Source: Rubripirellula lacrimiformis (GTDB lineage Bacteria; Planctomycetota; Planctomycetia; Pirellulales; Pirellulaceae). Taken from it: 64,000 nt of DNA. The translations under genes and the position numbers were made by a program. The stretch covers positions 6,696,001 through 6,760,000 of the forward strand of contig NZ_CP036525.1 in NCBI RefSeq assembly GCF_007741535.1, written 5' to 3'. Each line of letters begins with the position of its first letter. The stretch's first letter is position 1. Of this stretch, positions 27,084 through 36,511 are shown piece after piece. The notes under the pieces were generated by a model that saw only the letters and a list, made by a program, of their open reading frames with translations, made no database searches and was not told the DNA's origin.

Positions 27084-27401
27084 CAAAATGCCGATCGAAG
27101 TTGAATACGAAACAGGATGAATTCATCCCGAACTCCGACAGGATTTACGTTACACCGAGCGCAGCGGCCAACGATTTGGCTGCGCGAAGCAGCAATTGCA
27201 GCGGCACCAGGATTGCCGAGACGGCACAACCGAGCGAACCGTCATGACCGATCGGCGCGGGATGCCGAATGGTTCCCGAGCGTTTGCATGATGACGAATG
27301 TCGCCCGCCATGATCGCGACCACTTGTGGCAACGACGATGTCACCAAGAAACCGGCGAATCGAAGGCAGGGCCTCTCTCCCCCAAAAAACGCTGGATCCC
27401 C
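27084..27401. other. Intergenic region upstream of the PilM-like gene
   Basis: About 318 bases between the fdhF stop and the PilM-like start, both leftward. Open frames here have no family resemblance and unusual composition, so no gene is called. It likely carries the promoter for the platform operon. A T6 run on the minus strand at 27385-27390 follows the fdhF stop, but only a weak 4-bp stem precedes it. Confidence 0.4.
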
Positions 27402-29768
27402 CTAAGACGTTGGCGACTTCACAATCGAAACCGCGGTGTGCTTGAACGAGGGGCAGTTGCTAGATGCGTCGGTGGCGGCCATCGGAATCAAGGGGTTCGC
27501 CTCGGGATAGTACATCGCGACGCACTGTCGGGGGATCGGATACTCGACCGCTTGGAAGTCATGAAGCGTACGAACTTCGCCCTGGTGGTGGCTGGTGACC
27601 GTGATTCGGTCGCGTGACACCAAACTTAGTTCTCGCATGTCCTGGGCATTCATCATCACGACTCGCCGGGCGTTCAGGATGCCACGATAGCGGTCATGAT
27701 TGCCGTAGATGGTGGTGTTGAATTGATCGTGACTGCGTACGGTTGTCATGGCAAATTGCCCCGGCAAAATCGACTGCTCGGCAACCGGGTTGACGGTAAA
27801 GTTCGCCTTGCCCGTATTGGTTCGAAAGTCTCGGTTGCGAGCCGGGTTGGGCAAATAGAATCCGCCGGGGCGACGTACTTTTTCGTTGTACCCGTCGCAA
27901 CCGTAGATAGTGCTGGCGATGCCGTCCCGGATCAGATCGTAATCGTCAGCCCACGCCTGCCAATCATTCTTGGCGCGCTCGCCGACGGTGGCGGCCGCCA
28001 TTTCGCAGACGATGGCGACCTCGTTGCGCAGCCCATCGGCCGCAGGCTTCAGTTTGCCCTGCGACGATTGAATGACCCCCATCGAATTTTCGGTGCTGGT
28101 GAACTGAGCCCGCGGGCCATCCGAGCCAGCGCTGTTCCGCATGTCCATTTCGGTCCGGCCTAGACAAGGCAAAATCAAAGACTGTTTGCCGGCAACCAGG
28201 TCCGCGCGATTCAGTTTGGTTCCGATGCGGACGTTCAAACGCGTCTTCGCCAGCGCCTCGGCAGCGAACCGGGTATCGGGAAGGGCCATCAAGAAGTTGC
28301 CTCCTAACGAAACGAACACATCGATGTCGCCCCGATGCAGCGCCAAAGCAGTCCGCTGGGAATCGAATCCCGGCTGCCGTGGCGGGTCAAAATCGTAGAC
28401 CGCTTGAATCTGATTGAGCAACGCTTCGGTCGGCTGTTCCCAAACGCCCATCGTGCGATCGCCTTGCACATTGCTGTGACCGCGAACGCAACAGGGCCCA
28501 GCACCAGGTTTACCAATCGCCCCACGCAGCAACAACAGATTCAGCAGCTCGCAAACGTTCTGTGTCCCGTTGGTATGCTGAGTCACGCCAAGACACCAGC
28601 AAATGATGATCTTGGTGCTGGACCGGGTCCAATCCGCGGCGGTACGAATCGATTCACGATCAATGCCGCTGCGGTCAACCAAGGTGTCCCAGTCAGCACT
28701 GCGCAGATCGGCAAGCAGTGCTTCGGCACCGGCCGTATGCTGGTGAATGAACTCGTGATCAACCGCGGAACCTGGGTCTGCGTCATCCCATTCCAGCAAC
28801 TGTTTCATGATGCCTTTCAACAGCGGGATGTCGCCGTTGATTTTCACCTGCAGGAACAGATCACTTAGCTGAGTCGAAAAACCCAACATGCCGCTGACTT
28901 CTTGCGGGTTCATGAACCCCATCAACCCGGCTTCGGGCAGCGGATTGACCGCAATGATCTTGGCTCCATTGCGTTTGGATGCTTGCAGCGCCGTCAATTG
29001 ACGCGGGTGATTGGTACCGGGGTTTTGGCCAATCACGAACACCAATTCCGCTTCGGCAAAGTCATCCAACTTGACGGTCCCCTTGCCGATTCCGATCATC
29101 TTTGTCATCGCACGACCACTTGATTCGTGGCACATGTTCGAGCAATCGGGCAGGTTATTGGTCCCCAATTGGCGTGCAAACAACTGATACGCAAACGCGG
29201 CTTCGTTGGTTGCTTTCCCCGAAGTATAGAAAGCTGCCCGATCAGGCGTGGAGATGGAATGCAGTTCGGATGCAATCAAGGCATACGCGTCTGCCCACGA
29301 AATTGGTTCGTAGTGCGTCGCGCCATCACGCAGCACCACCGGCTCGATCAATCGCCCCTGTTGTTCAAGCCAATAGTCGGTGTGCGTGGACAGTTGGGCG
29401 ACCGAATGCTGACGAAAGAAGTCGGCAGTCACGGTGCGAGTGTCAGCTTCATGCGCTACGGCCTTCGCGCCGTTTTCACAGAAGTCAAAAGAGGACCGTT
29501 TGCCATCGTGATCAGGCCAGGCACAACCGGGGCAATCGGTGCCGGATTTCTGATTCAATTGCAACAGCGGCAACGTCCCACGAACCACCCCCGCTTCGCC
29601 CCAGGCGTACCGAACACTGTTGAGGACGGCCGGCAAACCCGCGGATTTCTGCTTCGGCGACTTCAGTGTCAGATCGTCCCCCGAATTCTCGGGCAGCAGC
29701 CAGATGTCACCGTGATCCGTGACGATGGGTGTTGCGACAACATTCTTGGTGACGGATGCGTTAGCCAT
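27402..29768 (-). CDS. FdhF/YdeP-family molybdopterin oxidoreductase
   Basis: A 788-residue oxidoreductase (ATG 29768; open frame continues to 29831). It has a cysteine cluster early on (GTDCPGCAWPDH and a further Cys in FDFCENG) consistent with an iron-sulfur site of the YdeP-type, the molybdenum-site region NLPDCSNMCHESSGRAM where a cysteine (not selenocysteine) is the expected ligand, FVIGQNPGTNHPR, and a C-terminal molybdopterin-guanine-dinucleotide-binding domain (SLVSRDRITVTSHH ... FQAVEYPIPRQCVAMYYPEANPLIP). The family includes acid-resistance protein YdeP and formate-dehydrogenase-H-like enzymes; substrate is not certain. FdhD lies directly upstream, which supports a sulfurated Mo cofactor. 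Confidence 0.88.
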   Translation of the reverse strand: MANASVTKNVVATPIVTDHGDIWLLPENSGDDLTLKSPKQKSAGLPAVLNSVRYAWGEAGVVRGTLPLLQLNQKSGTDCPGCAWPDHDGKRSSFDFCENGAKAVAHEADTRTVTADFFRQHSVAQLSTHTDYWLEQQGRLIEPVVLRDGATHYEPISWADAYALIASELHSISTPDRAAFYTSGKATNEAAFAYQLFARQLGTNNLPDCSNMCHESSGRAMTKMIGIGKGTVKLDDFAEAELVFVIGQNPGTNHPRQLTALQASKRNGAKIIAVNPLPEAGLMGFMNPQEVSGMLGFSTQLSDLFLQVKINGDIPLLKGIMKQLLEWDDADPGSAVDHEFIHQHTAGAEALLADLRSADWDTLVDRSGIDRESIRTAADWTRSSTKIIICWCLGVTQHTNGTQNVCELLNLLLLRGAIGKPGAGPCCVRGHSNVQGDRTMGVWEQPTEALLNQIQAVYDFDPPRQPGFDSQRTALALHRGDIDVFVSLGGNFLMALPDTRFAAEALAKTRLNVRIGTKLNRADLVAGKQSLILPCLGRTEMDMRNSAGSDGPRAQFTSTENSMGVIQSSQGKLKPAADGLRNEVAIVCEMAAATVGERAKNDWQAWADDYDLIRDGIASTIYGCDGYNEKVRRPGGFYLPNPARNRDFRTNTGKANFTVNPVAEQSILPGQFAMTTVRSHDQFNTTIYGNHDRYRGILNARRVVMMNAQDMRELSLVSRDRITVTSHHQGEVRTLHDFQAVEYPIPRQCVAMYYPEANPLIPMAATDASSNCPSFKHTAVSIVKSPTS

Positions 29769-29848
29769 TCGAGTTCGCTCGTAGACGCGAAAATTGGAAA
29801 CAAGATTTTGGAAAGCCAGCGATGGGACCAAACGAATCGGTTGGCGTC

Positions 29849-30694
29849 CTAAACGATTCGCCCACAGTCATGATAGACGTTGAATCCATCCGGCTTTGCG
29901 AACCCGACCAACGTCATGTCATGCCGCTGTGCCAATTCGATTGCCAAACTGGATGGGGCACCGACGGCGATCACCACTGGGATGCCAACGACAAGTGCTT
30001 TTTGAACCAGTTCAAAACTGATCCGCCCGCTTAGCACCAGCACAGAATCGGCGACCACCGAGATATCGTCCAACCATTGCCCGCCAATCAATTTGTCGAG
30101 CGCGTTGTGTCGACCAACGTCTTCCTCCACAGCCAGCAGACGACCGGTGCGGTCGAACAATCCGCTGGCGTGCAGACCGCCGGTCCGGTCGAACAACGAT
30201 TGCGAATCTCGCAGACGCTGCGGAAGTTGACCAATCAGGTCGGCCGGAATGGTCGGGACGCCGTCGTGCAGCGGTGTTTGGATTTGCACGCTGACAGCTT
30301 CGATCGACGCTTTGCCACAAACGCCACAACTGCTGGTCGTATAGAAATGTCGCTGCAGCCGATCCAGGTCAATCTGCAACCCAGGCCTTAACTTCACTCG
30401 GACAACCGAGCCGCTGCGGCAAACCCGGGTGGCAACCACGTCATCGCGGTCGCGAATGATCCCCTCGGTGACCAGGAAACCCACCGCCAACTTGGAATCA
30501 TCGCCGGGAGTTCGCATGGTGATCGAAATCGAATGATCGACCAGCTTGCCATCGACGCTGATGATGATGCGAATTTCCAACGGTTGTTCGATGGCGACGT
30601 CGTCCGGCTTGGCCGTGATCGTCGTACCGCGAAATCGCCGAACCGTGAATTCGCGGATGCCGGGCGATGCTTCCGGTTTCGTATTGGTAGTCAT
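29849..30694 (-). CDS. fdhD: FdhD, sulfurtransferase for formate-dehydrogenase-type molybdoenzymes
   Basis: FdhD carries sulfur from IscS-type desulfurase to the Mo-bis-MGD cofactor. The 281-residue product shows the conserved YTTSSCGVCGKAS motif, with the two functional cysteines, plus DDSKLAVGFLVTEGII, EDVGRHNALDKLIG and SGRISFELVQKAL. ATG 30694 is preceded at good distance by AGGA and gives a normal family length; in-frame ATGs at 30718 and 30790 are alternatives. It is 80 bp upstream of the FdhF-like gene on the same strand and almost certainly serves it. Confidence 0.93.
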   Translation of the reverse strand: MTTNTKPEASPGIREFTVRRFRGTTITAKPDDVAIEQPLEIRIIISVDGKLVDHSISITMRTPGDDSKLAVGFLVTEGIIRDRDDVVATRVCRSGSVVRVKLRPGLQIDLDRLQRHFYTTSSCGVCGKASIEAVSVQIQTPLHDGVPTIPADLIGQLPQRLRDSQSLFDRTGGLHASGLFDRTGRLLAVEEDVGRHNALDKLIGGQWLDDISVVADSVLVLSGRISFELVQKALVVGIPVVIAVGAPSSLAIELAQRHDMTLVGFAKPDGFNVYHDCGRIV

Positions 30695-30949
30695 CAGATC
30701 CTGGTTCTGGTTAGCCATTTTCGCAGAGATAGCCGTTCCACTCTGACGAAACTGACTGCCAGTTTCAATATCACGTGTCCTCTTCGCCATGGTGCACCGC
30801 TTTGAATCCCACCGCTCGCCCGCTGGTTCTGGGGTGCGTAAAGACGGTGTTTTATCCCCGCATGCAACGGAAACCCGCAATCACGCAGATTAGCAGGATC
30901 ATGCACCGAACCGCCCAGACCGCTCTGCAAGCGTGGGTGTTTCAGCAAA

Positions 30950-32680
30950 TTACCGAATCGGCGTGACGCTGACGCGGTGAAATCGGTACCGACAGTCGTA
31001 GGCGCCGAGGAACAGCTTGGTTTTGTCGGGCGTCGCCCAATAGTCGCCCAGCGACAATCGACTCGATTCGCCTGTCCAATCGATGACCCGTTGGCCGTCC
31101 ACATCGATCTGCACATGCCGATCACGCACCGTGACCACAATCTGTGACAACCGCCCCTGCCGGAAAAGTTGACCACCCAAAGTCGTTTCATTGCCAACAT
31201 TTTGGCCGTCAACATTCTCCAGTGCACTTTGCGCTGCCTCACCCGCACCGTAGCCCAAAAGTGCGGCAAACCGGTGGTCACCCATTTTCTGACCCAGCAA
31301 CAGTCCGGTGGGTGGATCCAGCGGCTCGACGATCACGCACAATCGATAGTGGCGAGGCGGGCTAGCGGGAAGCTGGATCCTAGCACCGTAGGCTTTCGGA
31401 CTGATCAAGCGGCCCTCGGCCATCGTCCATTTCCCATTCTGCCAGGCGGAATCGAGATCCATGGTCGACAGCAAATCGGTTTCGTCACTCAGCTTCGACA
31501 CCGATGGCACAACACCATCCCCGGTCGCATCGGTGCGATCTCTGGACGGGTTCAGATCCATCGACAACTGGGTGGGTTGCGGCGGAACATCGGGATCCGA
31601 TCGCACTTGGAAATACCCCCACAGCTCTGCCTGTTCACCGGAATCCAGTTCGGCATCGATGCGATAGCTGACCGGGGTGGCACGGTCGAAGCTCCCCAGG
31701 TCGGCTGTTGCGGGTGCCGATACCGATTCACTCTGTGGGATTTCGATCCAGGCGGCATCGATCGCGGTTTGAACTCGGACGCGCAGCGATTTCACCTTGG
31801 CGTGCTGTGGCCAAGTCAATTTCAACTGGACCGACTGTCCCGGAACGGGCACCATCGGTTCGGGGATGGCGGTGAATTTCGTAAACAGTTCTAGCTGTGG
31901 ATTGGAAGGTGGTTCCTGCGGCTGCCACTGCAACCGAGACTTCTGTTCCTTGTCCAACCACGACTCGTTGATCCATCCGCGGTACTGTCCCATGCTCATC
32001 ACCGACCCATTGCCGGGCTCGGGATGTGGCAACCCCACAGTATGCCCGCATCCTTCGTGGTACACGACACAGTCGCTGCCACGACAGGGAACCCGCCACC
32101 CATCGCCGCTTACCAATCCCCAACCGATTCCACGATCGGCAAGGTAAACCGCGCGGGATCCACCGGCGGCTGCCCCTGGGAAATGCTGGCCACCATTGAG
32201 GTTCCCATCAAATACGAATTGTCCGCTGGCATCCGGTTTGAGCCGAAAGAAATCGTCCAGTGGTTGCCAATTGATATCGCTAAGCACCAACAGAATCCGA
32301 AAGCGGTCGCTTTCTTTCTGAGCGAACTGCAAGCGGCGGTCGACTTGGCCCAAGGTGCGAAAGAAGATCGCATTGGCATCACCTTGACGCAGCTTTGCGG
32401 TCGCATCTTCGGAAACAAACGGCTGGGAAAGGACCTCCGTTTTCAGCGTCGACTGGACACCGAATTCTCGCTGATGAAACCATTCGATCCGGCGACAGAA
32501 ATAGTCCACTCGCTGGCGCCAATCGGGAAGCGGCGTGCGATCCTGAGGAACAAAGTACACCACCGTGACGTCCACATTGGCCGTTTTGTGCTGGCCGTCC
32601 CAGGTGGTGGTCTGTGCGATCGCCAATGGCGAAAGCAACCAAAACGCGACCAAATAGAGATTGGAAATCACATACTTCAC
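30950..32680 (-). CDS. Secreted zincin-like protein with unusual HEGCGHTVGLPH motif
   Basis: A 576-residue exported protein (GTG 32680 gives a good signal peptide KYVISNLYLVAFWLLSPLAIAQ-type; GTG 32689 is also possible and there is no ATG). Around residue 210 it has VVYHEGCGHTVGLPHP. The HTVGLPH part fits the HxxGxxH end of metzincin active sites, but the first histidine and glutamate are one residue too far away (HExxxH, not HExxH). The C-terminal half looks beta-rich, with a closing domain (about residues 400-575) like a laminin/concanavalin-type sandwich. Cleavage activity is unproven. Neighbours are fdhD downstream and the GspF-like gene upstream. Confidence 0.65.
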   Translation of the reverse strand: MKYVISNLYLVAFWLLSPLAIAQTTTWDGQHKTANVDVTVVYFVPQDRTPLPDWRQRVDYFCRRIEWFHQREFGVQSTLKTEVLSQPFVSEDATAKLRQGDANAIFFRTLGQVDRRLQFAQKESDRFRILLVLSDINWQPLDDFFRLKPDASGQFVFDGNLNGGQHFPGAAAGGSRAVYLADRGIGWGLVSGDGWRVPCRGSDCVVYHEGCGHTVGLPHPEPGNGSVMSMGQYRGWINESWLDKEQKSRLQWQPQEPPSNPQLELFTKFTAIPEPMVPVPGQSVQLKLTWPQHAKVKSLRVRVQTAIDAAWIEIPQSESVSAPATADLGSFDRATPVSYRIDAELDSGEQAELWGYFQVRSDPDVPPQPTQLSMDLNPSRDRTDATGDGVVPSVSKLSDETDLLSTMDLDSAWQNGKWTMAEGRLISPKAYGARIQLPASPPRHYRLCVIVEPLDPPTGLLLGQKMGDHRFAALLGYGAGEAAQSALENVDGQNVGNETTLGGQLFRQGRLSQIVVTVRDRHVQIDVDGQRVIDWTGESSRLSLGDYWATPDKTKLFLGAYDCRYRFHRVSVTPIR

Positions 32681-32794
32681 GGCACACACCCATCTGCGGA
32701 TCTAGAAATACAATCGGCGCGATGGGGTCCATCGCGGTCCGATCTCAGATTCTAGTCAGCGATGTTCCAAGACGTCGACCGACGGCTTCGTACC

Positions 32795-34090
32795 TTATTG
32801 CTTGCTGATCGTCGAAATGTCCAGCATGGGAAGCATGATCGACATCACGATCCCAGCGACGACGACCCCCATGACCAAGATCACGACCGGTTCCAAAGCA
32901 ACGACCAAACGCTTGATTTTCCGTTCGGCTTCTTCTTCGTAGAACATTCCGATGTCTTCCAGGACTTCGGCGACTCGCCCCGTCCGCTCGGCCGTCGCCA
33001 TCATTTGGCCGGCTTCCGGCGGCACGAAGTCACATTCCGATAGCGCGGTACTGGCCGGCAAACCGTCGATCAGGTTGCGTTCGACCTGCCGCAACAGAGC
33101 CTGCCAATAGGGGTCCATCGTGGTCTGCTGAGACAACTGGACCGACTGCAACATCGGCACACCACCGTGCACCATCCCGGCAATCGTCCGCAAAGTGCGT
33201 CCGGCCTGCAGCGGGCGATAGGCATCACGAATCAGGGGACCGTACATCAGAAACCGTCCTAGCGGTCGCACCACGATGGGATGCGTCCGCAACATCCACA
33301 TCGTCACCAGCGTGCCGATGACCGATGGGATGATCAGCAACCACCATTGACGACAAAAGACGCCGAACGACAACAACACTTCGGTGTAGATCGGGACCGG
33401 TTTCCCCATCGATTCGAAAACTTTGCTGAACTGCGGTAAGACCCCCAGGATCAACGCCGCCAAAACCACGACCGACGCGAACACCAAGATAGCGGGATAG
33501 ACAAGCGATCCGACAATCGTCCCCCGCATCTGCAATTCACCACGCATCCGGGCGCATACTCTGCCCAGGGTTCGGGGAACTTCGCCGGAACGTTCCGCTG
33601 CGGCCAACATCGGCGGCAGCGTCGTTGGAAAACAATGACCATGAATGGCCATCGCTTCCGAAAATGCGTGCCCCGAATTGACGCTCTCGTGAATATCCTG
33701 CAAAGCCTTGGCAAGCTTGACGTCGGTACAGTTCTTTGCGACGGCATCGATCGCGTCTGCGATTTCGATCCCGTTCTGGCTCATCACGGCCAACTGATTG
33801 ACGACCAGCAGCACACGACCGGCGGGCACCTTCGCACCACGGCGTTTCGCCAAGACAGGCGTATGGGCATCCGAATCGCGATCGATGGTTTCGATCGACG
33901 TGGCGGATGATGGCTGGTTCGATCGTCCGCCGGACGTACCCTTGGCACCGCCGGACTGGCCGACGGGGCTGGGGCTTGTCGGTTTCTGCCGACCGGCGTT
34001 TTGGTTAACCGCCGGCTGTCCACTCGTCCCCTGCCGCTGGTTTCCCGATGGCGGTGGAGTGAATTGAAACGGGGCGAAGGCGGAAGACAT
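32795..34090 (-). CDS. GspF/PilC-type inner-membrane platform protein
   Basis: A 431-residue protein with a low-complexity N-terminus (about 75 residues, rich in Gly, Ser, Gln) and then two copies of the T2SS F domain: residues about 85-215 (LAVMSQNGIEIADAIDAV ... HCFPTTLPPMLAAAERSGEVP) and about 290-410 (TLRTIAGMVHGGVPMLQSV ... FVPPEAGQMMATAERTGRV). Three transmembrane segments are visible, including VVILVMGVVVAGIVMSIMLPML at the end. It is the platform protein that works with the GspE ATPase encoded just upstream. The gene starts 75 bp after the GspE gene. Confidence 0.93.
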   Translation of the reverse strand: MSSAFAPFQFTPPPSGNQRQGTSGQPAVNQNAGRQKPTSPSPVGQSGGAKGTSGGRSNQPSSATSIETIDRDSDAHTPVLAKRRGAKVPAGRVLLVVNQLAVMSQNGIEIADAIDAVAKNCTDVKLAKALQDIHESVNSGHAFSEAMAIHGHCFPTTLPPMLAAAERSGEVPRTLGRVCARMRGELQMRGTIVGSLVYPAILVFASVVVLAALILGVLPQFSKVFESMGKPVPIYTEVLLSFGVFCRQWWLLIIPSVIGTLVTMWMLRTHPIVVRPLGRFLMYGPLIRDAYRPLQAGRTLRTIAGMVHGGVPMLQSVQLSQQTTMDPYWQALLRQVERNLIDGLPASTALSECDFVPPEAGQMMATAERTGRVAEVLEDIGMFYEEEAERKIKRLVVALEPVVILVMGVVVAGIVMSIMLPMLDISTISKQ

Positions 34091-34165
34091 CGAAAGCCTA
34101 GCAGCAATGCGTTGGGAATGATTAGCGGTGTTGTAAGGTCGTGTTGGTCAAGCGAAGGCGAGACA

Positions 34166-35992
34166 TCAATCCACCAGAGCGACACGAGTGACTTCATCCA
34201 ACGAAGTCACTGAATCGACCGCCAAACGCAACCCTTCGCTCAACAGCGTCGGGCCTCGGTGGGCGGCTCGGATATCGTCCAAATTCGCATCGTCGTTGAT
34301 CATCGTTCGCAGCGAAGAATTGCATTCCAACATTTCATAGATCCCGGTCCGGCCTCGGTACCCAGATTCAAAACACTGGGAACAACCGCGACTTTGGGCA
34401 AAGGGATGTCGCGTGTCACCTTGGAACTGCAGATCCGACAAGATCCGAGCCGACGGATAATAGGTTTCGCGACAGGACGGGCAAAGATTGCGAACCAATC
34501 GCTGTGCGATCACACCGACCAATGCAGCGGAGATTTTGAATCGCTCGATCCCCATATCGACCAACCGGGTGATGGCCGATGCGCTATCGTTGGTGTGCAA
34601 AGTACTCAGCACCAAGTGACCTGTCAGTGCAGCCTGGATCGCGGTCTCGGCCGTTTCGCGGTCACGAATTTCACCGACCATGATCACGTCAGGGTCCTGT
34701 CGCAAAATACTGCGCAGCGCCTTGGCAAAAGACATCCCGGTATCGGACTGAACCTGTACTTGGTTGATCAATTCCAACTGATATTCGACAGGGTTTTCCA
34801 CCGTGATGATATTCCGCTGGACCCCTTTGATCATTTCGATTGCCGAATACAGCGTGGTGGTTTTCCCGCTGCCCGTCGGACCGGTCACCAAGACCAAACC
34901 GTGCGGACGGCGAAGCATCCGGTTGGCAATTGCCAACGATTCGTCGGCCATCCCCAATCGGTTCAAATCGAACGTCACACTTTGGCGATCCAGTACCCGC
35001 ATCACGACTTTCTCGCCCAGCACCGTTGGCAGCGTCGAAACACGAAGATCGACCTCGCGTCGATTCATACGGACATGCAAACGTCCGTCCTGGGGCTGGC
35101 GATGCTCGGCGATGTCAAGCTTTGCCATCACCTTGATCCGAGAGACGATCGCAGAGTGCAGATCTTTGCGTGGCTTCATCACTTCGCGCAGGGCACCATC
35201 GATCCGAAAACGCACCGACGTGCACTTGGCACCCGGTTCGATGTGAATATCGCTGGCGCCCTGGCCGATCGCCTGCACGATCGCATAGTTGACCAGGTTG
35301 ATGACGGGGCTGCCCTCGGCCAACTGAATCGACCCCGACAGGTCCAGGTCGATGGTTTCCGCATCAAAGTCAAGTTGTTCGACATCCAGGTCGGCTGTCA
35401 CCGAGTCAACGGCAAAGTCATCCTCGTAACAACGAGGTAACAATCGGTCGATGCTGGCGGCTAATGTAAAAACGGGCCGGATTCGACATCCACTGATTCG
35501 GGCTAGCGAATCGATCGCCGACAAATCATGCGGGTCCGCCATGGCGACGGTCAGTTCGTCGCGGACTCGCATCAGCGGCAGTGCACGCAGACGTTCGGCT
35601 TCGTCACGAGGCACTAGACCGACCGCCAACGGGTCGATCAAACCTTCGCGCAGCCGCACACCTTCCACACCCAACTGTTCGCCAAGGTGCGGAATCAAGT
35701 CGCCTTCGTCGACCAACCCTAGTTCGGTAATGACTTCGCCAAGACGTTTGAAACGACCGCGTTTGGATCGCTGGGTCCCGTCGGCTTCAGCCTGCAGTCG
35801 CATGCGTTCGGTTTCGACCTTTTGGTGTTCCAAGGCCGATTCCAATTGATCGGGCCGCAGTAGACCGGCTTCGATCAACCGTTCCCCTAACAAGGCTCCC
35901 TGTTTGCGAATGCGCAGGTGGGAACGGGACGCGGGAAGCGCGATCGCGGCGGCGAAGTCATCCGCGGTTTCGATGGCTGGCTGGCAAAGCAT
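34166..35992 (-). CDS. GspE/PilB-type secretion or pilus assembly ATPase
   Basis: A 608-residue cytoplasmic hexameric ATPase. The N-terminal MshEN-like region (about 30-190: LGERLIEAGLLRPDQLESAL, RLGEVITELGLVDEGDL) has an internal spacer of basic residues. The core has GASDIHIEP, Walker A VTGPTGSGKTTTLYS, the Asp box ITVENPVEYQL, Walker B LRQDPDVIMVGEIRD and the His box LSTLHTNDS. A tetracysteine zinc site follows (CPSC ... CSQC). It powers pseudopilus or pilus assembly with the GspF-like protein. The ATG overlaps the STAS gene stop by one base. Confidence 0.95.
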   Translation of the reverse strand: MLCQPAIETADDFAAAIALPASRSHLRIRKQGALLGERLIEAGLLRPDQLESALEHQKVETERMRLQAEADGTQRSKRGRFKRLGEVITELGLVDEGDLIPHLGEQLGVEGVRLREGLIDPLAVGLVPRDEAERLRALPLMRVRDELTVAMADPHDLSAIDSLARISGCRIRPVFTLAASIDRLLPRCYEDDFAVDSVTADLDVEQLDFDAETIDLDLSGSIQLAEGSPVINLVNYAIVQAIGQGASDIHIEPGAKCTSVRFRIDGALREVMKPRKDLHSAIVSRIKVMAKLDIAEHRQPQDGRLHVRMNRREVDLRVSTLPTVLGEKVVMRVLDRQSVTFDLNRLGMADESLAIANRMLRRPHGLVLVTGPTGSGKTTTLYSAIEMIKGVQRNIITVENPVEYQLELINQVQVQSDTGMSFAKALRSILRQDPDVIMVGEIRDRETAETAIQAALTGHLVLSTLHTNDSASAITRLVDMGIERFKISAALVGVIAQRLVRNLCPSCRETYYPSARILSDLQFQGDTRHPFAQSRGCSQCFESGYRGRTGIYEMLECNSSLRTMINDDANLDDIRAAHRGPTLLSEGLRLAVDSVTSLDEVTRVALVD

Positions 35993-36324
35993 CAGGCAAA
36001 GCTCCCAAGAGCAGCGGTTAAATCAGAGAATCGCTGGACCGTCGAACCCACACTGGTGATCCGCAGAATGTCGTTGCTAAGTTCGTTCGCCGAACACAAT
36101 CGAACGCAACCGCCACGCCGGCAACAGTCTTCGTCAAGCGAAAGAATCCATTCCAATCCGGCACCATCGATCAACGGCGTTTCCGACAGGTCAATGATGA
36201 CATCGGGAACACCACCGACCAGCAACGGACGCACCATTTCATTCAAACTGGCGATCGATTCAGCGCGGACCGGGTCCGTCGGGCGAATTGCGATGACCGC
36301 GCCATGTCTTTCGATTCGAGCCAT
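35992..36324 (-). CDS. STAS-domain protein (anti-sigma-factor-antagonist-like)
   Basis: A 110-residue single-domain protein starting at ATG 36324, which has a near-perfect AGGAGG eight bases upstream. The STAS fold shows DVIIDLSETPLIDGAGLEWILSL; the acceptor position usually occupied by Ser in DSSGL is Gly-Ala here (DGAGL), so phosphorylation by an RsbW-type kinase is doubtful. It sits between a histidine kinase and the GspE ATPase and overlaps gspE by one base (TGATG), so its job is likely tied to the secretion operon rather than to a sigma factor. Confidence 0.85.
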   Translation of the reverse strand: MARIERHGAVIAIRPTDPVRAESIASLNEMVRPLLVGGVPDVIIDLSETPLIDGAGLEWILSLDEDCCRRGGCVRLCSANELSNDILRITSVGSTVQRFSDLTAALGSFA

Positions 36325-36511
36325 CGTTTCCACCTCCTGCACTGGGTGACTGATTTGAATTGCGTGAAGTTCGCGACGACGTGTCGCTATCCAAGGTTAG
36401 CATGCGTTTCGCGAACCCGACCGGGTTCTTCGAGAGAGCACGTGGGGCAGCCTCGGCCCAGGACGATTCCGTGCAGAACCGCGATCAAAGATGCCGCTGA
36501 ACACGATCCAA

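Noticed and set aside
34259-35440. A 393-codon plus-strand open frame inside gspE
   Set aside because: Antisense to the Walker A/B region of the GspE ATPase; composition is that of a mirrored coding strand.
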